In this document: piece after piece, positions 24,001 through 37,900 of the stretch
Layout: every line of letters starts with the position of its first letter
Position numbering within the stretch: the stretch's first letter is position 1
NCBI RefSeq assembly: GCF_032854445.1
Contig: NC_088296.1
Coordinates: 11,074,706 to 11,138,705 of the forward strand
Length of the DNA stretch: 64,000 bases
Origin: Liolophura sinensis
Taxonomy: Eukaryota > Mollusca > Polyplacophora > Chitonida > Chitonidae
Direction of reading: 5' to 3'
Notes under the pieces: model-generated
The model's database searches: none
Seen by the model: the letters and a program-made list of their open reading frames with translations, nothing else
What the model was told of the DNA's origin: nothing
Translations under genes and position numbers: made by a program

Positions 24001-27000
24001 ACTCATTTCAAACCAAGGCGAGTTTTCCAAATCGTGTCTCAACTTTTCTCGAAGGTGGCCGCAATTATCACGAACACCCCATCTATTTACAAACTCAGAG
24101 CATCTGGAGCCATCGTATGTTGCTATTGGAACATTTGAGGTCTTGTACCCATTATGACTGTTGAGGGCTAATCTCTAAAGCGATCACGTTGTCAAGAGAA
24201 AGCGAGATAACACGTTACCACACATTTCGGATGCATTAAAGCTCAGAGTGGCGCTTAGCAGTCAATACGTTTTGTTAAGCGGACTTACAGGATGGCTTTC
24301 CACATAAGTCTGTTTGCAGCGCAAATTGACGATTCTAAAGAATTTCTCTTTAAGCCTTGAGCCTCTGCCAGGGAATTGTGTTCAAATGTACATTCGAGAA
24401 AAGCCCTTGGCAACGTTATAAACAGAATGTTCGTTTTAGCATGCGCCCGAACTCCAACATTTTCATGCTGACGACTGACTCTGTATTTGGATATGCAGCC
24501 TTGGATTTTCTTGTCATTATCCCATCAAATACCTAGCTTGCGCGAATTTCTCCGGAAGTTCAAATGTAAAATCCTTGATTTCAAAATGCTGTTTCGCTTT
24601 TTTTCAAAACGGCTTGGCGAATGAAACAGCGAACTCCTTTCCGCGCCTGCTGGCAAGATTTTTTTGTGGTTACGTGTTTTGTGCTAGTTACGAGTCTATT
24701 ACGACGAGGTTCCTGAAAGACAAAAAATAGTTTTGTCAAGTGCGCAAAATAACGATGTCATTTATTTTTCACGGTTTTGACGAAAATAGAAACAGTCGTT
24801 CATATTAGCCTCACAGATCTACAAGCCATGAAAATCCCTCAGGCATAGTATAAAACTTTTCGGATTCGCTATAGTAAGACAGTATACTTTTAAATATATG
24901 TTATAAATATGAAAGAGTTTAAGACTTTTTGGGCCTGTATTTTTCTGGCGAACTGAAAACATGGCCTGGTATATAGTTAATATCTATTCCCTTTTTTTTC
25001 CAGGTCAACAGTTTCGTTGGTGCTTTCCACGATGCCGTCATCCTTTACGCTCTCGCTCTCAACGAGACTCTCGAGGCTAACGGGAATATCACAAACGGCG
25101 TGGAGATTACAAAGCGAATGTGGAACAGAACTTTTAACGGTATGTTTGAGTTCGAACTCTTTTGTTGTTGAAGGTAAAAATAGTGCTTCTGTATCATGTG
25201 ACTTGTCAAAAATCCGAGGCAACTTTTCTTGAAATTAGTTTACCGACCACCTGTCTCGCCATTTTCCGGGTAGATAGCTGACGCGGCTTTGCTTCAGGAA
25301 CGTCTAAAGTTCACAGAGGTTCAGAAATATTAATATGCCATTTTTTATTACATTTACTTTAAAATTGTCGTCTGAAAATGTTTAACGAAAATGTTGTTCA
25401 GAGTAGACGAAGGGTGAAGACGGTTGTAAGATGATACAGTAGGACTTTTTAACCTTTACCGACAAAGGAGTTCAATCACAAACTCCATTTTACCTTTTAA
25501 ACCTTATATTTCCTGCTGCCTATAGTGAAATGAAAACTAAAATGAATTGTAAAGAGTACGTACCCTGACCATATTTAAGTCAAGCAAAGTGATTCTAAAC
25601 TGGAGACAATAATCCCTTAATACTTGGAGGCGTGAGATCGAATCCATATCACGCCGTTCCTCTGGCTCTACTTCATATTTTCTACTTACCTTGGTTCAAT
25701 TCCTACCCTGTTTTCTATGACCACACCACCCTCCCCTCCCCCCGTGGAAGCATGTTTCTGTAATTATGCCAGAAGAGACAGGCATTGTCCCATGATTATA
25801 CCCTTATGATTATCATCATTATAATTTGTACTTGACAGGAATAACAGGGACTGTCAGTATTGATGCAAACGGTGACAGAAATGCAGATTACTCCCTACTG
25901 GATCTCAACCCATCAACAGGAAAGTTTGAGGTACAGTTTGCGCTTGCTTTGCTTCGTTTTTGAACTCTTAAATTATTACACATAATAGCGTTGATGGGGC
26001 TTTCCACGATGCCGTTACCTTTTGCGTTCTCTCGCTATACGAGACTCAGCGTGACCCAGCAGACGTGAATCCAGTTACAGGCGTACTAAAAACTTTTATT
26101 TGTCTTCGTTGGCCATGCAAGCCGTCCAACGAGGTGTCATATAACAGTGTATTAAATCGAACTCCGACGAGTCGGTTATAGCTTTTAAACAGTCGCGTTG
26201 CAAGTTTTATGAACAGCTACGGTGAATTTTCACGGCCCTGTATGCTTTTCACATCCATCAAGTCTGATCACCGACAAATGTTTGAAATATTGTGGAGTAC
26301 GGCGTATAATACAGACCGGATAACCGAAATACTGCATCGTGCATAAACTGAGAACAACCTCCTGTATAGGTGTTTTTTATGCGAACACACAGAACGGCAA
26401 AAAATCTTTTATTTCCTAAGATTGCCATTGCGGTTACTTCGTGAAATGTCACACAGCAGCATTGTATAGGATCAACCTCTGTCATGTTGTGAACACCTCT
26501 ATATCGGCACCCTATATCACTGGGTACATGGAGATGTACAGGTCTTAGGTAATCAAGAGTGAATCTAGTTGTTCTGGCATTTCTTTGCGAGCCCTATGCC
26601 TGGTTTTCAGTATATTGTCATAAAATTAATGCATCTGTTTTCTATGGGAATGAGGTTTGATAGATTCCAGATCACATCCAGATCTGGTTTTTGCATATTA
26701 TTAATGAGAGCTTAACTAATGTATTTTACGTCTTGCTGCCTATCCATACCCTACAGCTTACTGACAATGTCGTCGCCTTGTCGGCATTGCTGGGAGCAAA
26801 AGGTTTATCATTAAATGGAGACGAATGTAGGCAGACCACAAGGTGACTGTCAACATGCTGACGCGACATACTTAACTAATTGTCGTGAAGACGAGATCTG
26901 TCAGTACAACGGTAATATAACACAAGACCTTACATGATTGAAATGAACACCAGCGAGTACTTGCCATGCTAAACACAATTAATGGCTATACTAATGGGTC

Positions 27001-30000
27001 GACACGACATCCAGGCACCTCTGAAAGTGCTTTTGTCTGAAACAATGACGACTTCTTGGAAACAAGTACATGGTGCAATCTTTACGAAGGAAATTGCATT
27101 CTTTGTCTTCCGCCACAGCCTTTAAAAAGAAATAGAATATATATCTCGACCTTCGGTTGTGAATAGTGTTTACAGCTTGATGAAATATCGACCTTCGCTT
27201 ATGATAGTGTTTACTGCTTGGTTATATATCGACCTTCGGTTATGATAGTGTGTACTGCTTCGTGATATATCAGCCTTCGGTTATGATAGTGTTTACTGCT
27301 TGGTTATATATCGACCTTTGGTTATGATAGTGTTTACTGCTTGGTTATATATCGACCTTCGGTGTTTACTGCTTGGTTATATATCGAAATTATACAGAGC
27401 AGTTATTCGCGTTGTTTTACCACACACACGTATCACCTTCCTTTATAAGATTCAGCCTACTGGCAATGCGTTAAATATTTGTGTTTCCAAAACAAAGGTC
27501 ACAGCTATGCTCTACCAAATGAAAGCAGCGTCTGCCTATATATTTCTTATTGAACTGTGTGATTGGTTAAGGTTCCGTGACCTGGTGTGTTAGAACACCA
27601 GCAAGGCGCCATGACCCAGGAGCCCTGCACCAACGCCGTCGCCGTCAAGTCCAGCTCATGCTGGCTTCCTCTCCGAACGTACGTGAGAAGGTCTGTCGGC
27701 AACCTGCCGGATGGTCGTTTCCTTTCACGGTAATGCTGGCCGCCGTCGTATAAGTGAAATATTCTTGAGTACGGCGTAAAACACAATCAAATAAATAAAT
27801 CAGTCTGACTGCTCCTTACGGCATGATCTTCCAATATAAGACACTGCATATACATGAACACTAAATAAATTTATGTGTGTGCTTCCTTTCACTGCAGGTT
27901 GTTGCAAATTACTACGGCAACAAGAAAATCTACGAACCAGTGCCCAATAAACGGATATACTGGGCGGGTGGTCGTGATTCCCCTCCCTCGGATACACCAA
28001 AGTGTGGATTTGATGGGTCAAAATGCCCACCAGACAGTAAGTCTATCCCCGTAAATCTTTATAATGTACTTAGAGGGTACGAATGTGCTGGATATCCATG
28101 AATTTGTCATTCTTGTGTCTATGATAGCTGGCGAGGGCCACAGTATACCTTCAGTTACATCAAGGGTGATCATGCGAACTGTTGAAGTTGCGATGCGTGG
28201 GGTGGAGTGGAGGGCGGGGGAGGGGGAGGGGGTGCATCACGATTTCACCCCTTCGCTTTGCAACTTCGCCCCTTTGCTTCATCGCCGTTAACATTACTGG
28301 AAGCGCACTGTGGCATTTGTCAGCCACCATTCGCGCCGATGTATTGGTAATGTTCACCTTGGGGTATATGTGGGTGTGAACAGGGAGTGACACTCCTAAA
28401 TCCCACGCTTTCCTTTTCAAGGAATATAATGAGTTCTCTTAATGACTTGTGATGACCAATCAGTCTTGCCATTCGCAAACTAACGGTAGGTCCAATTCCA
28501 AAATTGCTGGACACATAGATTATAGATCGCCTATGCCTTGAGTTCGATACCCTTATTGGTTGCCTCAGAATACTTGTCCTGAAATCGACATCTTGTCTTT
28601 CAAGCCTAAATGTATTTTATAACGGTTGAATTGGGCATGTCAGTTTTATTAATGCGGGTTTACAGTGTAAGTGAACATGGACATACAAGGGTAAACACAT
28701 GTTACTTCAGTTTATGTTTATGTATTTAAATACACAAAATAGAGTGGAATTTATTACTTCCATGCAGTAGGTATGGAAAATAATACTTTAACAATACCCA
28801 AGTCAAATACAAGGCCATGTACCAGCCGTGTTTTAGTTGGGTCCGGCTGTTTAAGCAAGGCGTCATCGTCCATATAGTCTCTCGATAAAAGTGTGTAGTG
28901 AAGGCATGCACGTTAGCGCCTTTGGCACATCCTTGACATAGACTGTTCGAGATTCAAGATAATATTTGCTAATAAAAGTATTGTGTCTATTTTAAAATTT
29001 CATAAGCGTCCCATACTCTGACACTATTATAGAATGATAGAGTATGTTTGGTACGGTATAGGTGCGGATCGATTTTTTGCGACGTGTACCTTATACTTTA
29101 GGCAATACCTAACGTAACGTAACATCTGTATCGCGACAAGCAGTTCTGTTTCAATATAAAAACAGTGGATATGATCAAACATTCGTGCTGAGTGAAGCAG
29201 AGCACAATTCTTTCTGCTCATACTGGTATCTTTCTCCGAAAAGAGAAGAAAAACATACCATTGATCAGTTTAAAAAGCAGCACCTTTATTTTTGTGTGTA
29301 ATATTTTTGCTCAGTAAACGAGAAAAAAAAAATTAAAAAAAAACAGTGAAAGGTTAATGCAATCGGATGCAGACATCTTAGTTGGAAAGAAGTAATTCTA
29401 ACCAGTCACATTCTCGTATATTAATCCCCTTCCTCTTTCCGGCAATAATATCCAATCCCTTTAACTGCTGATATCAACAATGCTACAGGGGACTTTTTCC
29501 TTGATCTAACGTGGAATGTGGAAGTTTTTGCTGCTTAGCCTACAAAGGGCAACTTCGCAACAGCGAGATAAGATGAAGGGCAACTTCGCAACAGTGAGAC
29601 AAGCTGATTTGACCACGGCGGCAAAATGTGGACTTTAGTAGTTGTTTCCGCTGTAGTTTTGTGTAACGCAACAAACGATTGCCTTATCTACGAAAACAGT
29701 AAGATTTAAAAAAATCTATATGAAGACAACTCTACTCGCTTTAACATCAGAATCCATGCGTAGAAACACATCTCGATATACCAGCCGCCAATCACAATGA
29801 ACGCTCTGCTCGCAATGTCGATTCCCAGTGGAATTTAATACAAAGAACCAAAGAGTTATGAAAAGAGAAGCACGCGAAATTAGGACTTTTCTAGTAAAAT
29901 CAGTATTCAAATCGTGTGCCATACTACTATATATGAATTGTCCGAAATAAAAATATGCACATCAGTTGGGCTTTGATTGCAACTATTCATGTATTCATTG

Positions 30001-31879
30001 TAGCGATTGTGGACACTCATGGGATTTGAATCAGACCAAGGCAAAAAGTAACAAACATCATATTTTCATATACGAATGCCATTTTTTCTCTGTCATAAGA
30101 AATGGACATATTTCAGTCGTAGCAATTGTCCGTACAAATTTTTTTCCTGAAAGGCGAAAAATCCCTATGTTGCTAAGCCAAATTTCGTGTTTTAAGAAGA
30201 CACCTGAAGCATACATCAGTGCTCTGTTATAATTGGAATATTGGGAATCATACACCAAATATAGATGATTTTCGGTTTCAGGTAAGCAAATAAGATAGTC
30301 AGGGCTTGAGTCAACAAGAAAACTTGATTGTATCTTCTGGCACATCTTCAAGCGTAGAGCTGCATGTCGTTTTACCAGTTGGTTCAACTAGTTTTCATGA
30401 CTTGAAACAGCGCCGCATACAACACTGTGCAACAAATATGTATCGGATACACGTAAATCAATGTAAACATTGATTTATTGATTTATTTATTTGATTGGTG
30501 TTTTACCCCGTACTTAAGAATATTTCACTTATATTACGGCGGCCAGAATTATGGTGGGTGGAAACCGGGCAAAGCCCAGGGGAAACCCACGACCATCCGC
30601 AGTATAGGAACGGACAATATGCATAGCGTCATTATAGTATGGGTTCAGGCTTAAGCCGGCTATTTATTTATGCATGCACTATTCGATACCCTGACCCCAT
30701 TCGTGTTATTAGTATACCACACGGAGTTAATGGAGTAGTAGCTCTTTGACATAGCACCCCACAGAAGAAACAATCAGCGGAGAGTATTAACTAATTGCTC
30801 GCAAGGGAGAGGGGATCGATCTTAGAGGACGTTACCTGAAACTGAGTAACATTCAGGAAATTAACGTTGAAGTACATGCCCTGGGAGGGATAGATGTACG
30901 TGTTTTGATGACGCTTGTGTCCCGATCCAGGCGATAAATGTTATATTAATATCTCTCGCCTTAAAGCGGTGCAAGTGCGTGATAGACAAGGGTGGGGCAT
31001 AGAAAAATTTGGAAACAGAATATTCTCAGTAAAGATAAACTCACACCATAACAATTTAAACCAACACTTCTTACAGCTTAGTCGAGTTTAATTAAAAGGG
31101 TATACATATGCCCAGAAAACGAATGAACATATAATTTCATTGTAATACAGGGAAAGATACAAGTCAGCCCACTGGTTTACTAGGCTGCAGGGGATTTGAA
31201 CACCGTCTGTTGTATTTTTGTCTGAGGATTATGGGCCATGTACGAGTCACGTATTTAATAACTTATTTATGGAATCATCATTTAAAATGGGAGACTCTCA
31301 CGGTTCACTTGTCGGGCCGTGACCGAGCGGTTAGAGGCCTTTGACTTCCAGTCCTTAGGACACTTGTGGTGAGGGTTCAAGCCCAGCCTTAGATACTGAT
31401 TTTGTTTTTTGGCCATTTGGAGGGAAGCGGTCGACAACATTCGTTCCCGTTTTGGCAGCCACACGATCGTTAACGACAATTTGTTTTCAGCCAATATGGT
31501 GCGCATATCTGTACGTCACTGACTTGTTAAAGGTCCTGCGCACTTCGGATACCTCCAGTCCCCCAAAATGATCGCCATCATACAATTTAAACATCAACAA
31601 TCAATAAATGAATAAATCAGTCGGTCGTCTTATTCACGGGTGCTGTGTATGGCGTTGTTCCATGATTTTTTAACGTCACGCAAAGGAAACAGCTAGAGAG
31701 GGTGTTTTCCAGAGATTGAGTAAGACTCACCATATATATGGGACACGATTTCCTATTGCAGGCCATCATTAGCGTAAGTGTTTACGTGCACTACATAATG
31801 ATGTCCTTGTTACAGCAGAGCAAGTGTCGTATAGTTGTTTGCACATGTTATATGTAAAAGTTTGCGAAGATAACACATT

Positions 31880-31942
<63 letters not shown>

Positions 31943-34900
31943 GACGGTCGATCGTCGGCAATTTCCTTATTGACTTCAACGAAGTTCCGGGAGGATTGGA
32001 GAAAAATTAACAATGGCTCATCTCTTCGTGTTTGTTGAATAAGACATTTGAGAAGCAGGACATTAGCATTAACATTGCCATTTGACAATAAGGCATTGGT
32101 GACATATGTCGATGCTGTTTTTGTTTTTGCCAAAGTACGTACTCGAGATGCGGATTAAATCCCGTTCAATTTGTGAATTTTCCACCTGGCGCAGTTCGTG
32201 GGGACTTCGTGAAAATAAGCGGTTGGCGACGTTTGAGCAGTATATATGGTTTGTCGACGACCACATGTCATCCATCAGAGTGGTGTTAATATCTGTACGT
32301 CACACGTGAGAAAGTTGTTCAGTTTCTTGCTAAAGGCCTAAGGTTTAACCCTGGTGATAACCGTTTTATTACAACATAAACATTAAATGTTACATTTTTA
32401 CGTACGGCGTGAGACAATTATCGGCTTAATCAATAAATGCAAACTACCAAATGACATCAATGTCGGTTTCCTCCCACGATAATGTGGTTCGCCGTTGTAT
32501 AAGTGAAACATTCTTAAGTATGGCGTAAAACACCAATCAAATAAATAAATGCATCATTGTCCTTGGTGTATCACCACTTTTGATGTACTTAATTTTCAGC
32601 CATTTCTTTAAAGATTTACCTTAAGCTGACATTCTTTTGTAAATTTAAGTTCAACCTTTAATTGTTTGCGTAAACTTACAGAATCCAAATTGGGGCCTCC
32701 GTGGCTCACTTGGTTAGCGCGCTAGTGCAGCACAATGACCCAAGGGCCTCTCACCAATGCGGTCGCTGTGAGTTCAAGTCCAGATCATGTTGGTTTCCTC
32801 TCCAGCCGTACGTGGGAAGGTCTGTCAACAACCTGCGGATGGTCGTGGGCTTGCCCGGATTTTGCCTGGTTTCCCCTCACCATAATGCTGGCCGCCGTCG
32901 TATAAGTGAAGTATTCTTGAGTACGGCGTAAAACACCAATCAGATAAATAAATAAATAGTCCAAATTATTACATTTCATCTGTTAGTAATTAAATTATTT
33001 TTTCTCATTCTCTGCTTAATAGTAAATATATTTTAGATGCTCTATACAATGTCGAGGTTTCCTTATGAGGGAATCAATACCCATTTAACTCTAGCGGGGC
33101 TTAGGTGTGGGTCAGTGCTCTTCCAATAGTTGAAAACTCCATATAGGGTTTGCCAAACAATCCATCAGGCTATTGATTTTGCCGCAGCGAACTGAAACAT
33201 TTCTTGTACGTCTTTCAACAACTTTTTCGGTGAAGCCGTCTGGGATGGCCAGGCCCAGTTTCTTCTTCATTTGAGATATCCTTGCCACCGACGTCTTTAA
33301 CAATATAGCTTTTGGCTCAGTGAGCAAGTAGCATTTTTTTGCTCGGAGGGGTTCGGAAATATTTGCGTTCTTAGTTTTTTTGCAATAACCGCACTGTGAC
33401 AGCACAGCCTCAATATGAGAGACCTTTTCGGAGGTAGTTCGCGATGCACGCGGTGAAGCGGAAGTCTCTTAACGTTACTGGCAAGCTAGCCAATGATTAA
33501 CATACTTGGGTCAGCGTTTGGGCCTTGTATTGATCGGAAATAATTTGTTTCTTGCCATAAATTCACCAACAGTGACGGCCAGTCGTCCATCATGCCGTCA
33601 GGTAATCTTCAGTCACAACCCATAGATAAAAAAAATTAGCTTCCAAAGCAGAAGGCAACTACGACGGCTTCTGTCAGGATAAAATCACTGAAAAAATAAC
33701 AGGACTGATTGCACGTGATATTAGACTCGTACTTTGCCCGCTGTTTATGCTATTTTATTTTGGCATCGGAAGGAAGAAGCACTTTTTTGTGATATTTTAT
33801 CACAGGGCATATAATAAACATGCCATTAATACCCGCCATTTGTTAGCCGTTACTGTGCCTCGAGCAGATTGTTCGTCATCGATGCAAATGTGTGCACCAA
33901 CGCACAGGAAAAGCGCATCTCGATAAGGTTGGCCATTCAGTGCAGCGCACGAATCTGATTGTGCTACAGACGAAAACAGACAATCTCCTTCAAGGATGTG
34001 TCCTATGTGAGGTTTGGTAAATTCTCGGAGATATCATTTTACGCTTGGCGTTTTGTGGATGAGAGGGGTGGGGTTTGGTGAAGGGTTGGTGGTGGTGGGG
34101 GGGGGGGGGGGGAGGGGTGGTGGTGGTGGGGGGGAGGGGTGGTTGGTTGGACTAATATGTTCCAAAAAGTCTGTTACTCATTAACTCTTACGGAACAGTT
34201 TTTTGCAATAAGAAGTAAATGTACCTATGTAAATGTCTTTACATAGGTACATAGGAAGTGTCTTGCTTTCATGAAGTGATAATGAGCAAAATTATTTTTT
34301 TATTTCATTGTTTTTTTTTTTTACTCCAAGACCGAATTATATTTCACTTATACGATGCCGTTCGTGCTGAAGGAAATGTATTGGGGGGTCAATAATCAAA
34401 TAAGGTTGAAGATATTTGCCTTGCGTTACAACCCCTCTACATGTCCTCTACCTCTCCCCACCCATATTTCCGGCAACCACACCCTTCTTTAATATGAAAA
34501 TTATAATTTGATTATGTACGCTTGGTATCGTCATCAAGACGGAGTTTTCCCAAAGTGTATGGTCATCGTATATGTTCAAATCAAGTCATTTGTTGTAATA
34601 CACAGACCAGTGTTCCACGAATACAAACAACACAGTCTTGTTTAAATCCTTCTTTTTCTACTCTGTTACATTCTCGACATCGCAATATAGTGCATTGCGT
34701 TTGATATCACAAGTCGGATCATTCAAGTCAATTCTATTTACTTTCTACGTCTACTGGTGCTAAAATGTTGATGCTTGGGCGTATTTAAATTCAGCGTCTT
34801 TATCAGCAAGCACGTATAAAGACAGGCATCAACTTATATGGATTCCGGTAGACCAGTCTCGGAGAAAAATCCTTAATCGCTTTTGATTGGTTGACGGCGC

Positions 34901-37900
34901 CCTCGAGTGAGCAATATCTTCAAATGGGTCAACAGCTATCAGACTGAAATTGGGTTCCTAAAGATTGATCTGTAAATGAAAGGCAGAGGGCTTTTATCGG
35001 CTGAGTTCTACCTTATCCGGTGACGAAATTGGTCAAAAAGATATCTGCATTTATCATTTCAATATTAGTCTGGCTTTTCTACAACAGACTTGTCAAAATG
35101 TATTCAGCACTTAATAACTGTCGTTAAGACTTCCCGAATTAAAATAATTACGCCCGATTTGTTCCACGAAATCAATCTGATTTATATTTTGACAAATTAA
35201 TTCTTGGGCATCTTCTTTCTACGCTGACGAAGGCACATCATCCAACCTTCAAGATAATCTTTTGTGAGAGCTAAGGTGATTTTTAAATATCACTGTATCA
35301 TTTTTAAGGTACTCGGTTATGCCAGAAGATAGCCGTATAATGATCCCAAATATTTTAGCGATGTATCAAATTACGTTTGATTGATGTGCCTTTTGAACTG
35401 GCTTGGAGACAGCAGGGCGACACATGTTGCGCTTCCCAGCAGACCAAGAATTTCACGGTTTGAGCGAGGGTCGTAGAGGGGATTCAGTCTTCTTTTTTTA
35501 TATTAAGAACATGCTTTACAGTGCGGATCCATCAGGATCTTTTTTGTTAGCGCTAGCTTTTTCAACTGTCTATCAGAATGTAAATAAAATGGAATGTGAC
35601 AAAATTTACGCATGATCATCATCCGTATTCATGCTGTGTGACACCCTATAGGACTCCACAGAAAGAAGAGTCTTTACATGCAGGTTTATGGACCGTTATT
35701 CCCCGTGCGATTATGGTTAGTTTTGTGTCAACAAACGTGACACTGCGCAAGCGAATACACAACATCTGAACCGTACTTGTCTTTCCCTGTGTACCGATGT
35801 CCCGCCTGGTACCATAGATGTTATGGTCTATTTTAAGAATTTTTGTCCACGCCTCATCTTACTGGATGACCTACCGGATGCTCTGAATATAGCAAAATGG
35901 CTTGTTGAAAGGGAGAAGAGTCATTCAAAATGGGCACAAACTACTGAAGGACTTTTCATAACGTTCTACTCCTATAGGTAATGAAGCCAGTCACGCCGAT
36001 AAGCCGCTTCACAGCCCAGATTAGAATGGTCTTAACGATCTGTCGGATTGTCATTGTGGTGAGACTAGTCAACCGTAGTTTTCATTAAATAGTTAGTGTT
36101 GGGTTAAGTGGCTCTTCGCCTCTGAGCCGAGAGCCCTTCTCCGTCCCGTCCAATAGGCTCTAAATTGGTACATTAGTACTGATTATGTTCAGCTAATAGC
36201 TATTGAAGGACCCAAACGGAAACCGAAAATCTGTAAACTTGTCTAAGACGGATCTATACTCTAGCTGGCGGCTGATTAGAAAACAGCGATTTAATTTGAA
36301 GATGGAGATATTTCGGTTTTCATTAAATTCGCCCCGTCTATTGCTGAGACGATAATCCAAGATATGCTTCAATGCTATTTTACCTCCCTATCCCAAATAC
36401 ATTCACACGTGCATAGCATTATTAGCGTGGGTTCAAATCCAACTGTCGCAGGGCGTTCTATGTTGGGTAACATTTAGACCAGCCGTCAACCAATATGAAC
36501 GTTGAAGATCAATATTCTCCGGGCCTTACTTTACTAAGAAAGTATATAAAATACGAGATAATGAAGGAATCGTACAAATAGGAACAGTGGTTGTAGAATG
36601 TGATTCATGATATCTGTTTCTACACCACTATTTCTACATATTTTGCAAAAATACGAAACAATGAAATAAATAACTACACACTTCGTACACATTAAGTTTG
36701 TGACGATTTCTTCTCATGGCAGCCGGGCTTGGCTGGCCTATGTGTATACAGTGAACCTGGCGCATCAGGTGTTGGGTTCACTGTATACGATAAGCCTGTC
36801 ACACGGAAGGTCGACTGTTCACATCCTCTTCTCGTTGTTCCACGTCAAGAGGTCCCTCAGGTACCTTTTCCACAATGCACCATCAGCGTTGCTTCAAACA
36901 TATAAGTCAACTAAGACAGTGCAGTGAATGCATAAAAAAAACACGAATAAGTCATTATAAAGTAGAACTAAATTGTCTCCTTTTCTCTCTTTCCAGAGCC
37001 TTTCCCAGAATACGGGATCGTCATCATTGTTCTCGGGTCATTACTGGTCATTGTCCTTGTCGCGGCTTTCTTTATATACAGGTAAGTCATTGTGAAAGCT
37101 ATACGCGAACGCTTTGTGGCAATCTTTACATGAAGGAAAAAGTGAATGTCAGGTCCTTGACCCGGGCTCTCGACAGTTCGAATCCAGCTGTAGTTTACCC
37201 AGGGAACTCCTGGTTTCTCCTACCAGTAATAAACCTCACAGTCGTCTTTTTTTTAAATACACTCAAAAATTTGATCTGTTTAGTTTCAACAGATATTCTG
37301 TTTTTTGAGTGGTGTTAGAATGGCTAGAATGCATTCAGTTACCATAATATAATATTCTGTCATACTGGACATAATATCCTGTTAGTCTACTGGAATTCTA
37401 ATGTTGATAGAGTATGTGTATTATATTTAACAGAACAATCTGCTGAAATAATAGAATACATTCTAGCATCACTCAGACAACGGATTTGCTGTTAAATTTA
37501 ACAGATTATTTTTTTAGTGTATATGGCGTTAATCTCCAATCAAAGAAGTAAATACATTTGGCACAAATGGATATACACTGGATATGTTCTGAGTATGCGA
37601 AATATTTTAATGAATAATGAGTGCCTAGAGTTACTTAAAAGCATGTTTAAACTCTCTAGTCGACCTACTCACTAACTTGACGTGGAAGAAATCAGACATG
37701 TTACCTTATTCTTGTTTGATTAAAGGCAAAATGGTGAGATCGTCAAAAACTTAAAAATTGTTTAAAGAGGATATTTTTTTTTTGCTTATGAAGTGTACGT
37801 TAATAATAATTTTTGTTTTCAGCGGCAAAAGGTTAAATATTTTTAAGAAACATATTTAGTTACCACCTGCTTCGGCAGTTTTTCATTTGAGTGAAACTTA

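Larger units (their letters stand above)
25931..27897 (+). other. Receptor intron between exons d and e
   Basis: 2 kb. It contains the relic copy of exon c, a 41-bp tandem repeat (27140-27391) and a full-length-like SINE (27571-27800), which ends about 100 bases before exon e. Confidence 0.65.
28037..36996 (+). other. Receptor intron of 9 kb between ectodomain and transmembrane exon
   Basis: Carries several SINE copies (30.5, 31.3, 32.3, 32.5 and 32.7 kb), a (TA)n tract at 31.9 kb, a G-rich tract at 34.1 kb, the candidate signal-peptide exon at 29.6 kb and the minus-strand frame at 33.1-33.5 kb. From 34400 to 36990 I see nothing but unique-looking non-coding DNA with a tRNA B-box-like fragment near 36425. 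Confidence 0.65.

Noticed and set aside
26757-26842. Possible extra exon between exons d and e (AG before, GTGACT after)
   Set aside because: Its length (86) is not compatible with phase 0 on both sides, and the exon d to exon e peptide is already continuous in the family.
31313-31392. A tRNA-Ser or tRNA-Leu gene
   Set aside because: tRNA-like shape, but it continues into a SINE-like body and aataaat tail; no clean acceptor stem.
32702-32785. A tRNA gene
   Set aside because: A- and B-boxes are present, but the sequence cannot close an acceptor stem and runs into a SINE body with tail; it is a tRNA-derived SINE head.
32701-32931. 76-codon + strand frame
   Set aside because: Falls inside the intact SINE.
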